Below are positions 24,875-34,872 of a stretch of 64,000 nt of DNA, piece after piece. Origin of the DNA: JBFHFS01 sp041583495 (GTDB lineage Bacteria; Bacteroidota; Bacteroidia; Bacteroidales; Marinilabiliaceae); contig JBFHFS010000027.1 in NCBI GenBank assembly GCA_041583495.1, positions 8,061 to 72,060 on the forward strand. Direction: 5' to 3'. Position numbers and translations under genes: made by a program. Position 1 is the stretch's first letter. Each line of letters begins with the position of its first letter. The notes below the pieces were generated by a model. That model made no database searches and was not told the DNA's origin. It worked only from the letters and a program-made list of their open reading frames with translations.

Positions 24875-25505
24875 TTATATGTTTCGTTTTTTTCTGTCAA
24901 CGCCAAACCACTCCCCTAAAACAGGATTTCTCCCCACCAATCAACAGGAGAAAATTTTTTCCATCTGACCCGAATCCCGCACTTTGAAAAACGTTATTAG
25001 TTTGGCGGTAATTCCAGCTTTAATGAATAATAGTCTATCGGTTTTCAATAACAAAAAGCCTTTTTGTTAAAATAACAGTAAATTAATAGAAAATTAAATG
25101 AAGATCAAAGAAGCACTAAAAGAAAACTTATCACAAAAAAACGAAACCTAACTGAAAAGAAAGAGATCCTATCCGGAGGGAATAATAAGCCTACCTGATC
25201 TCCCTATGCAAGAACGACTGCCCTAAAGGCAGCCGTTCTTGCAAATGACCCTTAAACCAACAATAAGCCACTAAACAAAAAGTGTTTTTTACCATTTGTA
25301 ATTTTGAATATCAGCACATCTGTTGACCATATCCGCAGGAGAATTTGGTGATTCCCCATCAATTTTCAAGATAAATACCATGCGGGACCTGTCCAGTGCC
25401 TCCCTCACATCCATAGCCACATCGGTCCTCTAATAAAATAAGAAGCACCATATTGTTAAGTGTAATATTGGCTTTGAAACAACCTCCCGATTCGTAAGGT
25501 CAAGC
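24875..25505. other. Long intergenic region with hairpin and gene remnant
   Basis: About 630 bp. A long imperfect inverted repeat at 25208-25242 (9-bp GCAAGAACG/CGTTCTTGC, an A/C mismatch, then 5 bp around a 5-nt loop) has no T tract, so it is not a standard terminator. A short coding-like minus-strand frame lies at 25289-25414 (listed separately). The rest is AT-rich and unremarkable. Confidence 0.5.
25289..25414 (-). pseudogene. Short coding-like remnant
   Basis: A minus-strand frame of 41 codons beginning MDVREALDRSRMVFILKIDG and ending in NRCADIQNYKW before TAA. An in-frame stop lies shortly upstream of the ATG, and there is no Shine-Dalgarno sequence. Composition is protein-like, so it may be the C-terminal remnant of a lost gene or a genuine small protein. 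Family not recognised. Confidence 0.35.
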
Positions 25506-26162
25506 CTAATTAGCCATTAATTCGACATTCACCTCCCAGTGTCCGGGCTGACTAATCTTAAACTCAAAACTTCCCGGACCACTCACCATTACTCTAAAAG
25601 GATAATTAATTTGTTGTATCTCTTTCTTGAACCCATTCTGAATAATATTTGCAAAATTCCCCTCAACCTTCCGGAGGGTGATTTCCTGGGTGCTAATTCG
25701 CTTACCTTTTTTTAAAAAGACAATATCCACCTGATCTTTATCTCCACTTAAACGAACACCCTTAACAGACATGATACTTGAGCCCCGATTTAGTAAATTA
25801 AAAGGGTCCTTTTCCTTGCCAATATACTCCCCGTCTTTCCAATATCCGGTAATGACTTCCTGATCACTTTTAGCGGTAAAGACTCCTTGCCCCTCCATCT
25901 TTCCCTTTACAAACTCTCCTTCATACATATCCAGGTTTTCCCAGGTATAGACCCCTTTACCGTGGGGTAATCCTTTTTTAAATTCCCCTTTATAGGTATC
26001 TTTTCCTTTGGCTTCACCAAAGCCGTTGGCAAGTCCTTTTTTGCAGGCCCCTTCATAGGTCCCCGAAATAGACTCTAAGTTAACTTTACAATCCTGTGCC
26101 TGGGCATTATGGATGGTAAACAAAGCCATTACCACCCCTACCCCAATAATTATTTTTCTCAT
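25506..26162 (-). CDS. Secreted MORN-repeat protein
   Basis: 218 residues with a signal peptide (IIIGVGVVMALFTIHNAQAQ). Three to four MORN units follow (YEGACKKGLANGFGEA, YKGEFKKGLPHGKGVY, YEGEFVKGKMEGQGVF) up to about residue 115. A C-terminal beta-rich domain of about 100 residues is unrelated to MORN. Envelope-located; partner unknown. It lies just downstream of susD on the same strand, about 85 bp away, and might be read through from that transcript. Confidence 0.78.
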   Translation of the reverse strand: MRKIIIGVGVVMALFTIHNAQAQDCKVNLESISGTYEGACKKGLANGFGEAKGKDTYKGEFKKGLPHGKGVYTWENLDMYEGEFVKGKMEGQGVFTAKSDQEVITGYWKDGEYIGKEKDPFNLLNRGSSIMSVKGVRLSGDKDQVDIVFLKKGKRISTQEITLRKVEGNFANIIQNGFKKEIQQINYPFRVMVSGPGSFEFKISQPGHWEVNVELMAN

Positions 26163-26248
26163 CGTATTAAAATTAGTTATGACAATATACTAAAATAACC
26201 TGCCAGGTCAAACTGGCAGGTTACTATTCGTAAATTGGTGAAGATATT

Positions 26249-27880
26249 TTAATTTACATCCCACCAAATAGGGGTAGTATGGGTATCTCCACCCATTTTG
26301 GCCACTTGAGCCTCATAATTTTCCTGATTCGTCGTCACTTCACTTTCAGGATACCTCAGACGGGTAGCCATTGGGACGACTTCATTGCTGAGCCGGTCTT
26401 TAACCACACCTAAAGGAACCAAACCCGTTCTACGAACCAGACACCAGGCCTGGGCAGGATTGTACATACAATCCAGCCACCTTTGAATGATCACCTGCTG
26501 CAATCCGGTAGAACTGTTATAGGCAATTCGGGGATGCGTGATAAAAGCCTGGATTTCTTCTGAAGTAGGCGTTACAGGAGCGGCCATACCCCAATCCTCA
26601 TGCGTATTGAGTTTATAAGTCTTCAGAATTGAGGCCTCAATCCCCTTCTCATACCATTCCTGGGCATCGCCAGAGCCGGCTCCTTTTAAAATGGCTTCTG
26701 CTCTGAGGAAGCAACTTTCAGAATACATCACCTGAAACTCAATATTGCTGATGATATTATCTGCTACATACCAGTTATGAGCCGAATAATTGCCTTTAAA
26801 GTCTCCATTCGGATCATCGTTATTCTTTCTCCTGTTAGGATTGTAGGGATCGCCGGTTATTCCATCGGGCCGACTATCATAATCCCATGAAATGGGCGCG
26901 GCCACCCATTCGCTATCGACATTGGTTTCGTACCAGATATAGACTCTGGGGTCGATAATGTCAGAACCATCAACCGCAGGATCATCAACGGCATTCATAT
27001 ACTTCCAGGCCGTCGTACTTAACCGGGTATAAGGACCATACTCATAAGTCCACTGCTTACTCATGTCTTCAAACTTAAAACCATCCGCGTAACTTTCCAT
27101 TAAAGGACCAGCCATAGCCCCCTGAATATGAGGCGTAGCGAAGGTTCCATCCACATTCGACATTCTAAGGGCATAACGCAAACGGATGGTATTGGCAAAC
27201 TTGATCCATTTATCCACATCCCCGTTATAAACCACATCCGCCACACCAAATCCTTCAATCACGCTACCTGCGCTGGTCACATCCCCTACAGAAACCCCAC
27301 TCAAAACCGAAACCGCATTCCCCAGATTGGTGAGGCAATCTTTATAAATGTCTTCCTGACTATCAAAAACAGGTCGATAAATCAATTCAGAGGAACCTTT
27401 TCCGCCTTCAAAATAAGGCATATCGCCATAGAGATCGGTTGTTCTAAGCGAGAAATAGGCTTTCAGTATTTCGGCAATCTCCGCTCGAATAATTAAACGG
27501 TCGGGATCCGCATCCTCAACCACTTTTTGTTTGATCACTTCATAATTGGCCAGAAAGTCAAAATAAGCATCCCAGATTGCATTCCGTCCCTTATCATGCA
27601 TATTATTGGGATTGTTTTCCCCCTCGGAAGGGTCACCACCATTCTGATAGGAACTCAGTTGCGACCATTGATACAACCGTTCGTTCATCGTATACAAACC
27701 GTAGTCTCCCTGAAACTTAACCCGTTGCTCCAAACCGGTAAAGATAAAATTGAGACTGGTTTCGGTTGGGCTCATCTTATCAACATTGAGTTCATCAAAA
27801 CCATCATCACACGAGGTCCCCCAGGTTACTACAAACAGGAAAAGGACCATGTACTTAAAAGTCTTATTTATATATCTCAT
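26249..27880 (-). CDS. SusD/RagB-family nutrient-binding lipoprotein
   Basis: 543 residues. The lipoprotein signal ends at Cys24 (VVTWGTSC). The mature chain begins DDGFDELNVDKMSPTET, the pattern of the SusD-like group often paired with peptide- or small-oligomer-binding SusC proteins, and keeps the TPR-type helices (ILKAYFSLRTTDLYGDMPYF). The C-terminal half has the usual YNPNRR and LRAEAILKG segments. It forms the lid of the SusC channel; its gene follows susC by about 26 bp. Confidence 0.93.
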   Translation of the reverse strand: MRYINKTFKYMVLFLFVVTWGTSCDDGFDELNVDKMSPTETSLNFIFTGLEQRVKFQGDYGLYTMNERLYQWSQLSSYQNGGDPSEGENNPNNMHDKGRNAIWDAYFDFLANYEVIKQKVVEDADPDRLIIRAEIAEILKAYFSLRTTDLYGDMPYFEGGKGSSELIYRPVFDSQEDIYKDCLTNLGNAVSVLSGVSVGDVTSAGSVIEGFGVADVVYNGDVDKWIKFANTIRLRYALRMSNVDGTFATPHIQGAMAGPLMESYADGFKFEDMSKQWTYEYGPYTRLSTTAWKYMNAVDDPAVDGSDIIDPRVYIWYETNVDSEWVAAPISWDYDSRPDGITGDPYNPNRRKNNDDPNGDFKGNYSAHNWYVADNIISNIEFQVMYSESCFLRAEAILKGAGSGDAQEWYEKGIEASILKTYKLNTHEDWGMAAPVTPTSEEIQAFITHPRIAYNSSTGLQQVIIQRWLDCMYNPAQAWCLVRRTGLVPLGVVKDRLSNEVVPMATRLRYPESEVTTNQENYEAQVAKMGGDTHTTPIWWDVN

Positions 27881-27906
27881 GATATCTGTTTTTCAAAGGT
27901 TATTAA

Positions 27907-30900
27907 TTAGAAACTGGTTCTAAGGGTGACACCATAAGTTGAAACCCCTGGGAGTTGTCCCCATTCCATCCCCTGAGCATTCCCAACACCGTTCATCCCC
28001 GTTGGGTTCATATTGTCGGGGGCGGTATTTCTTAAGTATCCAAGATCTCTTCCAATAAGAGTCACACTTCCATTTTTAAGAAATCCAATTCTGTTGAGAA
28101 TGGACTCCGGAAGGTTATAGGTCAAAGACACTTCCTGGATGCTTATATAGGAGGTTTCTATTACCATAGGGGTAATCAATCCTTTGCCCCACGAAAAGAT
28201 ATCGGCATGCTTATACCAGTAAGGCACAATATTGGTATTGGCGGTTCCATCCTCTAATCTACCCACCTTAACCAGCCCGTCCTCACGTACGTTCCCATCC
28301 GAATCGGTCCAGGCCAAACCACCATGTTCAGCGTTCCATCCTTCGAGGGATCCGGGAGACTGACCCATGCCATACTGAGCAGTCATCGATCCATAAAAGA
28401 CATCTCCCCCTTCACGAATATCAAGGATAACATTCAACGACAAGCCCTTCCAGGAGAAGGTGTTCACCAAGCCGCCCAGGAATTTGGGGGTAATGTTTCC
28501 GACCTCCACTCTGTCGGAGGTCAGCAGGTACTCTTCGCCATTGACATCCAGCAACCGGTTATCGGCCGTTTTTTCGGATGCATCGGTTTCTCCATTTCCA
28601 TTGGTATCAAAATAGGTATAATCCCAACCCATGATGGTTCCATAGTCTTCTCCCGGTCGAGCCTCCACCGAAGGACCATTATTACCGAAGATTCCGCCCA
28701 TCCGGTAGGTAAGCGCTCCAGGGGCCAAAGAAAGAACCTTATTCCGGTTACCGGTGAGGTTTAAGGTCACGTCCCAGTTAAAATTCCGGTTTCGAACAGG
28801 GCTTCCGCTTAACAACAATTCCATCCCTTTGTTTTGAACTTCACCCGTATTAAAGGTAAAGCTGTTAAATCCCGAAGAGGAGGGAAGCGGAGCGGACATA
28901 ATTTGCTGAGTAGAATTAATTTGGTAATAACTAAAGTCAACCCCTAAACGCCCCTGGAAAAAGCGGAGGTCCAGACCCACATCGTAGGAGTGTGAGATTT
29001 CATTTTTCAGTGTCTGTGGAGGGATGGTCGTTCTTATGGATCCGGTGGTTTGCCCATAAAAAGTCCCCGTAGTGAAAGTTGGGGTCAGTTGATAGGGCTC
29101 CGTGTCATTCCCTGCCATAGAGTAGGCCAACCTTAACTTACCGAAACTCAGGGCATCCACCCCGATATCAAATGCATCGGTAAAGATAAAACTGGTTTGC
29201 ACCGAAGGATAGAAGTAAGAGCGTCCATCGGCCGGCAAGGTCGAAGACCAGTCGTTTCGTCCGGTGACATCTAAAAACAAATAATCTTTAAAACTCAGGT
29301 TCACTGATCCGGCCAGGGAGTTAACGGTTTTTTCATATCTGTCCTCATTCGCATTCAGGTTATTGAGGGCCCACCCTGACCCCACCTTACCGGCATCATC
29401 GGCAGGCATATCAATATTATCGAAAGTATACAAATTGGGATAAACAAAATCCCGATTCCCATTCCTTCCCTGGATATAGTAATATTTACGGCTGTAATGC
29501 TCGCCATTAACAAAAGCGGTGAGGTGTAAATCTTCGGTCAAATTTTTATTCAGGGTTAACATCCACATGTGATTCTGGATCTTGTTTTTATCCAGGGAGT
29601 GATTATACCGGCCACCCAGGAGCCCATCACTGTCGTAGGGCCGGTTTTTGCTTTCGATATCCAGGTTGGCATAATCAATCCCCAGAGTTCCCTTAAAGGC
29701 CAACCATGAGGTGATATCCCATGTTATGGATGTGGAACCCAGCACACGGTCTTTGCGTCGCTCCTGGTTATTAGCATACAGATTCCAGAAGAAAGAACCG
29801 CCACGACCCAACCCGCGGTAATTGTTTGCGGGATAGCCTGCCAGTTCATCAGTACCCGGCCGTCCCTGTCCCGTAGGCCGCTGTGAACCATCGGGATACT
29901 CATACCGATCGGCTTCGTACATGAGCCAATTGTTTACATACCCACTGTAACCAATCCTTTTTCCGATTGAATTTTCGGTATTACCCAGGTCGGGTGAGTT
30001 AAGCTGATAACTATGGATATACGAAACCGCCGCATCTAACCTGATTTTTGGTGTAATCTGTTCAGAGATATTCAGGGCGATGGTCGAATTATCACTTTCC
30101 GTATTAGGGGTAATAGCCTCCGTATTACGGCGTGTCATCGACAGCCTTACCGAACCATTCTCATCCGAATTGGAAACGGCCACATTGTAGGATTTATTAA
30201 AGCCGGTCTTCAGGTATTCTTTTATCGTATTGTGTTTCGACCAGGTTTGAACGGTCCCATCCCACCACAAGATGGGCTGATCCTTAATTTCCGGTCCCCA
30301 GGAGGCTCCAGAGCCCCAATAACTGGTCGAGGGAATTTGGTTGTAGGTCACCCCGTCGATGGTAATGGGCTCAAATTCCATCCCATCAGCAATAATTACG
30401 TTTTCGTAATAACTGAGGGTTCCCCCGCCACGTACATCCTGCTTGTCCATAAACCGGGTGGCCTTGGTATAGGTATAACTGACATTCACATCAACCCCCA
30501 GGCCTTCGCCTTTTGTTCCTTTTTTGGTGGTGATGATGACTACCCCGTTAGCCCCCCTTGAACCATAAAGAGCTGCACCGGCCGGGCCTTTTAACACCGA
30601 CATATCTGCAATATCCCAGGGATTGATATCGTTGATTCCCGACCCCCAGTCTTTACCAGATTCCTGACCGGTCATAGAGGTGGAACCTGCCCCCGTAATG
30701 GAGTTTTCAATGGCTACTCCATCCACAATGATCAGGGGTTGGTTTTTACCATTAACCAGCGAGCTGTTTCCACGAATATTGATCCGGGTGGTCCCCCCTT
30801 CAACACCATTTCCATCCATAATCTGGACTCCCGCAATTTTTCCTTTCAGAGCATTGAAGGCATTGGTCTCCGTCGATTGGGCAATCTCATCCCCATCTAC

Positions 30901-31266
30901 CGATTGTGCAGAGAAACCAAGCGACTTCTCCGCCCTTTTGATACCAAGAGCGGTTACAACCACTTCATCAATACCAATAGCATCCATTACCAATTTAACA
31001 TTAATCTCAGTACGTCCGTTAACCGGCTCTTCAACTGAGACCATTCCTACAAAGGAAAAAACTAAGGTTGCATTCGCCGGAATACGGATGGTGTAACTAC
31101 CACCCACATCAGTAATAGTTCCGTTACTGGTCCCTTTTTGATAAATTGTAGCACCGGGAATCCCACTTCCACTTTCGTCCGTAACCCGTCCGGTTACTGT
31201 TTGCTGTGCATAAGCACTGCTTAGCAGGGCAAAACACGCCGTAAAAATCAGTAGAATCTTTCGCAT
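27907..31266 (-). CDS. SusC/RagA TonB-linked outer-membrane transporter
   Basis: 1119 residues. Signal peptide (KILLIFTACFALLSSAYAQQ), then a carboxypeptidase-D-like regulatory domain (VTGRVTDESGSGIPGATIYQ), a plug with GIDEVVVTALG (TonB box region) and VLKGPAGAALYGSRGANGVV, and a 22-strand barrel ending in GVTLRTSF. Forms the outer-membrane import channel with the SusD protein. No glycoside hydrolase is nearby, so the substrate is probably not a classical polysaccharide; the neighbourhood favours phosphorylated or sulfated compounds (inference). Confidence 0.95.
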   Translation of the reverse strand: MRKILLIFTACFALLSSAYAQQTVTGRVTDESGSGIPGATIYQKGTSNGTITDVGGSYTIRIPANATLVFSFVGMVSVEEPVNGRTEINVKLVMDAIGIDEVVVTALGIKRAEKSLGFSAQSVDGDEIAQSTETNAFNALKGKIAGVQIMDGNGVEGGTTRINIRGNSSLVNGKNQPLIIVDGVAIENSITGAGSTSMTGQESGKDWGSGINDINPWDIADMSVLKGPAGAALYGSRGANGVVIITTKKGTKGEGLGVDVNVSYTYTKATRFMDKQDVRGGGTLSYYENVIIADGMEFEPITIDGVTYNQIPSTSYWGSGASWGPEIKDQPILWWDGTVQTWSKHNTIKEYLKTGFNKSYNVAVSNSDENGSVRLSMTRRNTEAITPNTESDNSTIALNISEQITPKIRLDAAVSYIHSYQLNSPDLGNTENSIGKRIGYSGYVNNWLMYEADRYEYPDGSQRPTGQGRPGTDELAGYPANNYRGLGRGGSFFWNLYANNQERRKDRVLGSTSITWDITSWLAFKGTLGIDYANLDIESKNRPYDSDGLLGGRYNHSLDKNKIQNHMWMLTLNKNLTEDLHLTAFVNGEHYSRKYYYIQGRNGNRDFVYPNLYTFDNIDMPADDAGKVGSGWALNNLNANEDRYEKTVNSLAGSVNLSFKDYLFLDVTGRNDWSSTLPADGRSYFYPSVQTSFIFTDAFDIGVDALSFGKLRLAYSMAGNDTEPYQLTPTFTTGTFYGQTTGSIRTTIPPQTLKNEISHSYDVGLDLRFFQGRLGVDFSYYQINSTQQIMSAPLPSSSGFNSFTFNTGEVQNKGMELLLSGSPVRNRNFNWDVTLNLTGNRNKVLSLAPGALTYRMGGIFGNNGPSVEARPGEDYGTIMGWDYTYFDTNGNGETDASEKTADNRLLDVNGEEYLLTSDRVEVGNITPKFLGGLVNTFSWKGLSLNVILDIREGGDVFYGSMTAQYGMGQSPGSLEGWNAEHGGLAWTDSDGNVREDGLVKVGRLEDGTANTNIVPYWYKHADIFSWGKGLITPMVIETSYISIQEVSLTYNLPESILNRIGFLKNGSVTLIGRDLGYLRNTAPDNMNPTGMNGVGNAQGMEWGQLPGVSTYGVTLRTSF

Positions 31267-31989
31267 AAAACTAAAATTTAAATGACTATTTATTACAAGG
31301 GTTAATCAAAAGCATATTCAGCACCCTATAAAATTTTGGAAGAAAGGATAAAGAGGAGTCGAATTATCTCTTAGAAATTTATCTTCCAAAAACCCACAGA
31401 TATTCTTCACTCATTCTATTTTCATTTCCGCGAATTGTTAATTTGTGAGTTTTTCTTTTAAAAAGCATTATTCCTTTATCTTATTAATATACAACCACTT
31501 AGATATTCAGCAGTAAAATCAACCAGTATAAAATTAACCTTTTTTTTAATTTTTCAAATTTTTTTTGCTTTTTTTTAGAATATAAAATAGCCTGGCATAA
31601 TAAAATAAGCTCGGAACACCGGCCATTATTGGAGTCTTTAAACTCCGACCTCAATGCATAAAATCTACTTCTGATTTTCTCCGAAAAACAAACAACACCA
31701 AAGTTTTGAAACATGGTTTTCGTGGCCCTGCCCCCGGCAAAAAACACAATAGCTTAACCTCCCCAGTAAACTGCCTGAGAAGGCTTTAAAAAAGGAAGTT
31801 TTTGGAGTAGGGGACTTATACTGGATCTCCTACAGAACTATCCAGATGGAAAATTGGGACTCGGTAAAAGAAGAATTTATATCCAAACAAAGGAGAAATA
31901 AACCAAGGGACCTGTGGTTGTGTGAAAAGAATTAAACACCATCAACCATTATAACCGGACTCCCCAAGAGGGCTTATAGAATTGCCATC
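31267..31989. other. susC upstream region with a gene remnant
   Basis: About 720 bp. The half next to susC is AT-rich and should hold its promoter, but a TTTG / TAnnTTTG pair with correct spacing was not found. A minus-strand frame at 31499-31747 is low-complexity and not believed. A plus-strand coding-like remnant at 31753-31935 is listed separately. Confidence 0.45.
31753..31935 (+). pseudogene. C-terminal gene fragment, no start
   Basis: Sixty codons open after a TAG at 31750-31752, reading LPEKALKKEVFGVGDLYWIS, then RTIQMENWDSVKEEFISKQ and ending LWLCEKN before TAA. The composition is clearly protein-like, but there is no initiation codon or ribosome site at the beginning. It is probably what remains of a gene disrupted upstream of susC. 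Family not recognised. Confidence 0.4.
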
Positions 31990-32841
31990 CTAAACATTAG
32001 GCAGCATGGTCCCAAACGCCTCAATATCTTGCACTATAATTTCAGGGCGGGGCTGCATCCTTTCCCCATCCTCCAGGGTTGACTCCCCGGAGAGAACTAA
32101 AACACTCAACACCCCGGCTCTATGCGCCATGAGCATATCGGTATAAAGGCGGTCACCAACCATTGCAACATTCTCAGGGTTTAAATTTCTCTGCCGCAAA
32201 ATACCCGTCAGCATATTCGGATCGGGCTTTCCCAAAACAAGATCGGGCCTTCGTTTGGTAGCAAATTCCAGGGCGGCACAAATAGAACCACAATCGGGAA
32301 GGATCCGCCGATCATCGGTAGGGCAAACATGATCGGGATTGGTGGCCAGATAAAACACCCCTTGAGCAATCCACCAGGCAGCCCTGCTCAACCTGGAATA
32401 AATCAAAGTGGTATCAAAACCCACGACTACCGCATCAGGCAATTCTTCGGGGCTATCGGGCAGAGAAACAAATCCGGCAGCTTCAAACTCCCGAATCATA
32501 CTGGGGGTACCTAAAATAAACAGACGCTTTTTTTCAGGGTGCTGTTGCTTTAGGTAATCAATAGTTGCCAGAGCTGAAGTATAAATTTCATCCGCCTGGG
32601 CTTGAATACCCATTCCGTTTAGATGAGCAATGTAATCGGAAACACTTTTGGATGGATTATTGGTCAAAAAGGAGTATGAAATCCCCATCCTATTCATTTT
32701 CTGAAGAAACGGATTGGTAAATTCAAACATGGTTTTCCCATTGTAAATCGTTCCATCCATATCGAGCACCACATGCTTGATATCCTTTAAGCGCTTTCTC
32801 AGTTCAGATTCGGAAAAAATTGTGTTGTACTTCTGTGTCAT
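31990..32841 (-). CDS. HAD-IIA (NagD-type) phosphatase
   Basis: 283 residues. HAD motifs: LDMDGTIYNG (I), SFLTNNPSKS (II), GKPDPNM (III) and GDRLYTDMLMAHRAG (IV), with the C2 cap of the NagD/phosphoglycolate phosphatase/glycerol-3-phosphate phosphatase class. Cytoplasmic. Immediately upstream on the same strand (240 bp) is glpD, so dephosphorylation of glycerol-3-phosphate or related metabolites is plausible. Confidence 0.88.
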   Translation of the reverse strand: MTQKYNTIFSESELRKRLKDIKHVVLDMDGTIYNGKTMFEFTNPFLQKMNRMGISYSFLTNNPSKSVSDYIAHLNGMGIQAQADEIYTSALATIDYLKQQHPEKKRLFILGTPSMIREFEAAGFVSLPDSPEELPDAVVVGFDTTLIYSRLSRAAWWIAQGVFYLATNPDHVCPTDDRRILPDCGSICAALEFATKRRPDLVLGKPDPNMLTGILRQRNLNPENVAMVGDRLYTDMLMAHRAGVLSVLVLSGESTLEDGERMQPRPEIIVQDIEAFGTMLPNV

Positions 32842-33080
32842 CTTGAAAATAACCCAATTATAAAATGCTTAAAAGATATTTCAGTAACCCTAACCAAATA
32901 TAAACAAAAAATAGACTCACCCATTTTTTCTCAAGGTTTTCCAACCCTCCAGTCAGGGAAAGGACCTTACCGATAAAAAACACATAAAATAAGGAAACAG
33001 TCAGGCCTAAAACAACCCGGAATAACAAATTACTTCAGATAGCGGAATCTCCATATCCGGCCCCTCAACCGCTTAGTTTA

Positions 33081-34652
33081 TTACGAATGAAAAAAGTAAT
33101 CTTTTGCCAGGGCATCAAATACCGCAATCTGCTCCTCCTGCCATCCCCTTGTTTTCCCAAGCTCAGCAGCCAATAGCTCGGCAACCTTAGGAGCCATCTG
33201 AATGGCGGCTCTGGCATCCAGAAACAAAGCCCTCACCCTGCGGGCCAGCACATCTTCGATGGATTGAGCCATCTCCTTACGTGCCGCCCAAATGACATGG
33301 GCTTGCGTAAACGTATAGTCAGGATGCAACAAGGCTCCGTATTCCTCATTTTTCTCAACTATTTTTCGTATTTCATTTATATCACTTCCATAAACGTAAT
33401 CCCAGTTGTCCCGATCCACCTCTTCAAGATAACCGTGCAGTTTCAACTCTTTGGTTACACATGTGTGATGCGTTAAAGAACCCTCCTTAATCGCCAAGTC
33501 AACAATCTCTTCGGCCATCTCACGATATGTGGTCCATTTACCACCGGTGATGGTTAAGAGACCCGAATCGGAACGGTAAATCTTATGGCTGCGGGAAATC
33601 TCCTTGGTTTTATAACCATTGTTATCCTCCGAAGCGGCCAGTGGGCGCAACCCGGCAAATACCGAAAGAACATCCTCCCGTGCAGGTTGCAGATCCAGGT
33701 ATTGACCCGCCTGATTAAGAATAAATTCCACCTCTTCATCCAGGGCTTTGGGCTCTAACGAGAACAAGTCCAGGGGCGTATCCGTAGTTCCCAGAACCAC
33801 CTTCCCATGCCAGGGCACTCCAAAAAGCACCCGCCCATCTTTCGTTTTAGGGATCATCAATGCCGAATCACTTCTCAAAAATTTTTGATCTACCACCAAA
33901 TGAACCCCCTGGCTGGGCCTTACCTTTTTAGATACTTCCGGATTATCCATTCTCATGAGATTGTCCACAAACACCCCTGTGGCATTTATCACCACCTTCG
34001 ATTCAATATCAAACTTCTTCCCACTGAGAACATCCTCTACACGGACCCCGCATACGCGTTTATTTCCCGATTTAAGCAAAGAGTTAACCTTTAAATAATT
34101 AACACAATGCGCCCCTTTATTCCGGGCGGTTTGCATAAGTGTAATCGCCAAACGAGAATCATCGAACTGACCATCATGAAAGACAATCCCCCCTCTTAAA
34201 CCACTCTTTTTTAATCCCGGAAGCTCTTGCTTAACGGAATCGGCCTTCATCGGCAAGGAGCGCCCCAGGCCAAGTCTTCCCGCTAAAACATCATAAAAGG
34301 TCAACCCTATGGTATAAAAGATGCGTTCCCACCACCGATACGCTCCGATTACAAATCGCATATCCCGAACCAGATGTGGCGCATTTTTTCGAAGGCGACC
34401 CCGCTCCCTAAGGGCTTCCACAACGAGTCGCACATTACCCTGCTGAAGGTACCGCACGCCCCCGTGCACCAATTTGGTACTTCTACTCGAAGTCCCTTTT
34501 GCAAAGTCGTGCTGCTCGCATAAAACCACCTTAAAACCACGAGCAGCTGCATCCACAGCAACTCCAAGTCCGGTAGCACCTCCTCCAATAACCAGGATCT
34601 CACATTCAAAGTTATTTTGGGACAACAGCTCTATAATGTCTTTCCGTTTCAT
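33081..34652 (-). CDS. glpD: FAD-dependent glycerol-3-phosphate dehydrogenase
   Basis: 523 residues. The FAD dinucleotide motif ILVIGGGATGLGVAVDAAAR is at 19-38, followed by DFAKGTSSRSTKLVHGGVRY, the GlpD signature. The substrate-binding WAARKEMAQSIEDVLARRVR helix and the C-terminal domain are present. It oxidises glycerol-3-phosphate to dihydroxyacetone phosphate, feeding electrons to quinone. It diverges from the DeoR regulator with 220 bp between the two starts. Confidence 0.95.
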   Translation of the reverse strand: MKRKDIIELLSQNNFECEILVIGGGATGLGVAVDAAARGFKVVLCEQHDFAKGTSSRSTKLVHGGVRYLQQGNVRLVVEALRERGRLRKNAPHLVRDMRFVIGAYRWWERIFYTIGLTFYDVLAGRLGLGRSLPMKADSVKQELPGLKKSGLRGGIVFHDGQFDDSRLAITLMQTARNKGAHCVNYLKVNSLLKSGNKRVCGVRVEDVLSGKKFDIESKVVINATGVFVDNLMRMDNPEVSKKVRPSQGVHLVVDQKFLRSDSALMIPKTKDGRVLFGVPWHGKVVLGTTDTPLDLFSLEPKALDEEVEFILNQAGQYLDLQPAREDVLSVFAGLRPLAASEDNNGYKTKEISRSHKIYRSDSGLLTITGGKWTTYREMAEEIVDLAIKEGSLTHHTCVTKELKLHGYLEEVDRDNWDYVYGSDINEIRKIVEKNEEYGALLHPDYTFTQAHVIWAARKEMAQSIEDVLARRVRALFLDARAAIQMAPKVAELLAAELGKTRGWQEEQIAVFDALAKDYFFHS

Positions 34653-34794
34653 TACATATTTGTTACATAAACACTCTTAGCTTCTACAAAAGTAAGAAAA
34701 GAAAAGAAAACAAAATACATTTATTTTTATTTGTTATCTATTTTATTTCGAATTGCCTTCCATCAAGACAAACAGTAAACTTAAAAACCAGACC

Positions 34795-34828
34795 TTTAAT
34801 CACCTGTCGCAAAAAAAAAGTAACTTTG
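34795..34828 (+). promoter_or_regulatory. Candidate promoter of the DeoR-type regulator
   Basis: TAACTTTG at 34821-34828 matches the Bacteroidota -7 element TAnnTTTG. TTTA at 34795-34798 is a weak -33 element with 22-bp spacing. The start codon lies 45 nt downstream. The -7 match is good, the -33 only partial. Confidence 0.45.
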
Positions 34829-34872
34829 CGGGAACTACCAATTATTATCTTTTTATACAACACATTAACCCG

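Noticed and set aside
31499..31747. 82-codon minus-strand frame upstream of susC
   Set aside because: Low-complexity Lys/Leu/Ile-rich sequence in AT-rich DNA, no ribosome site, no domain.
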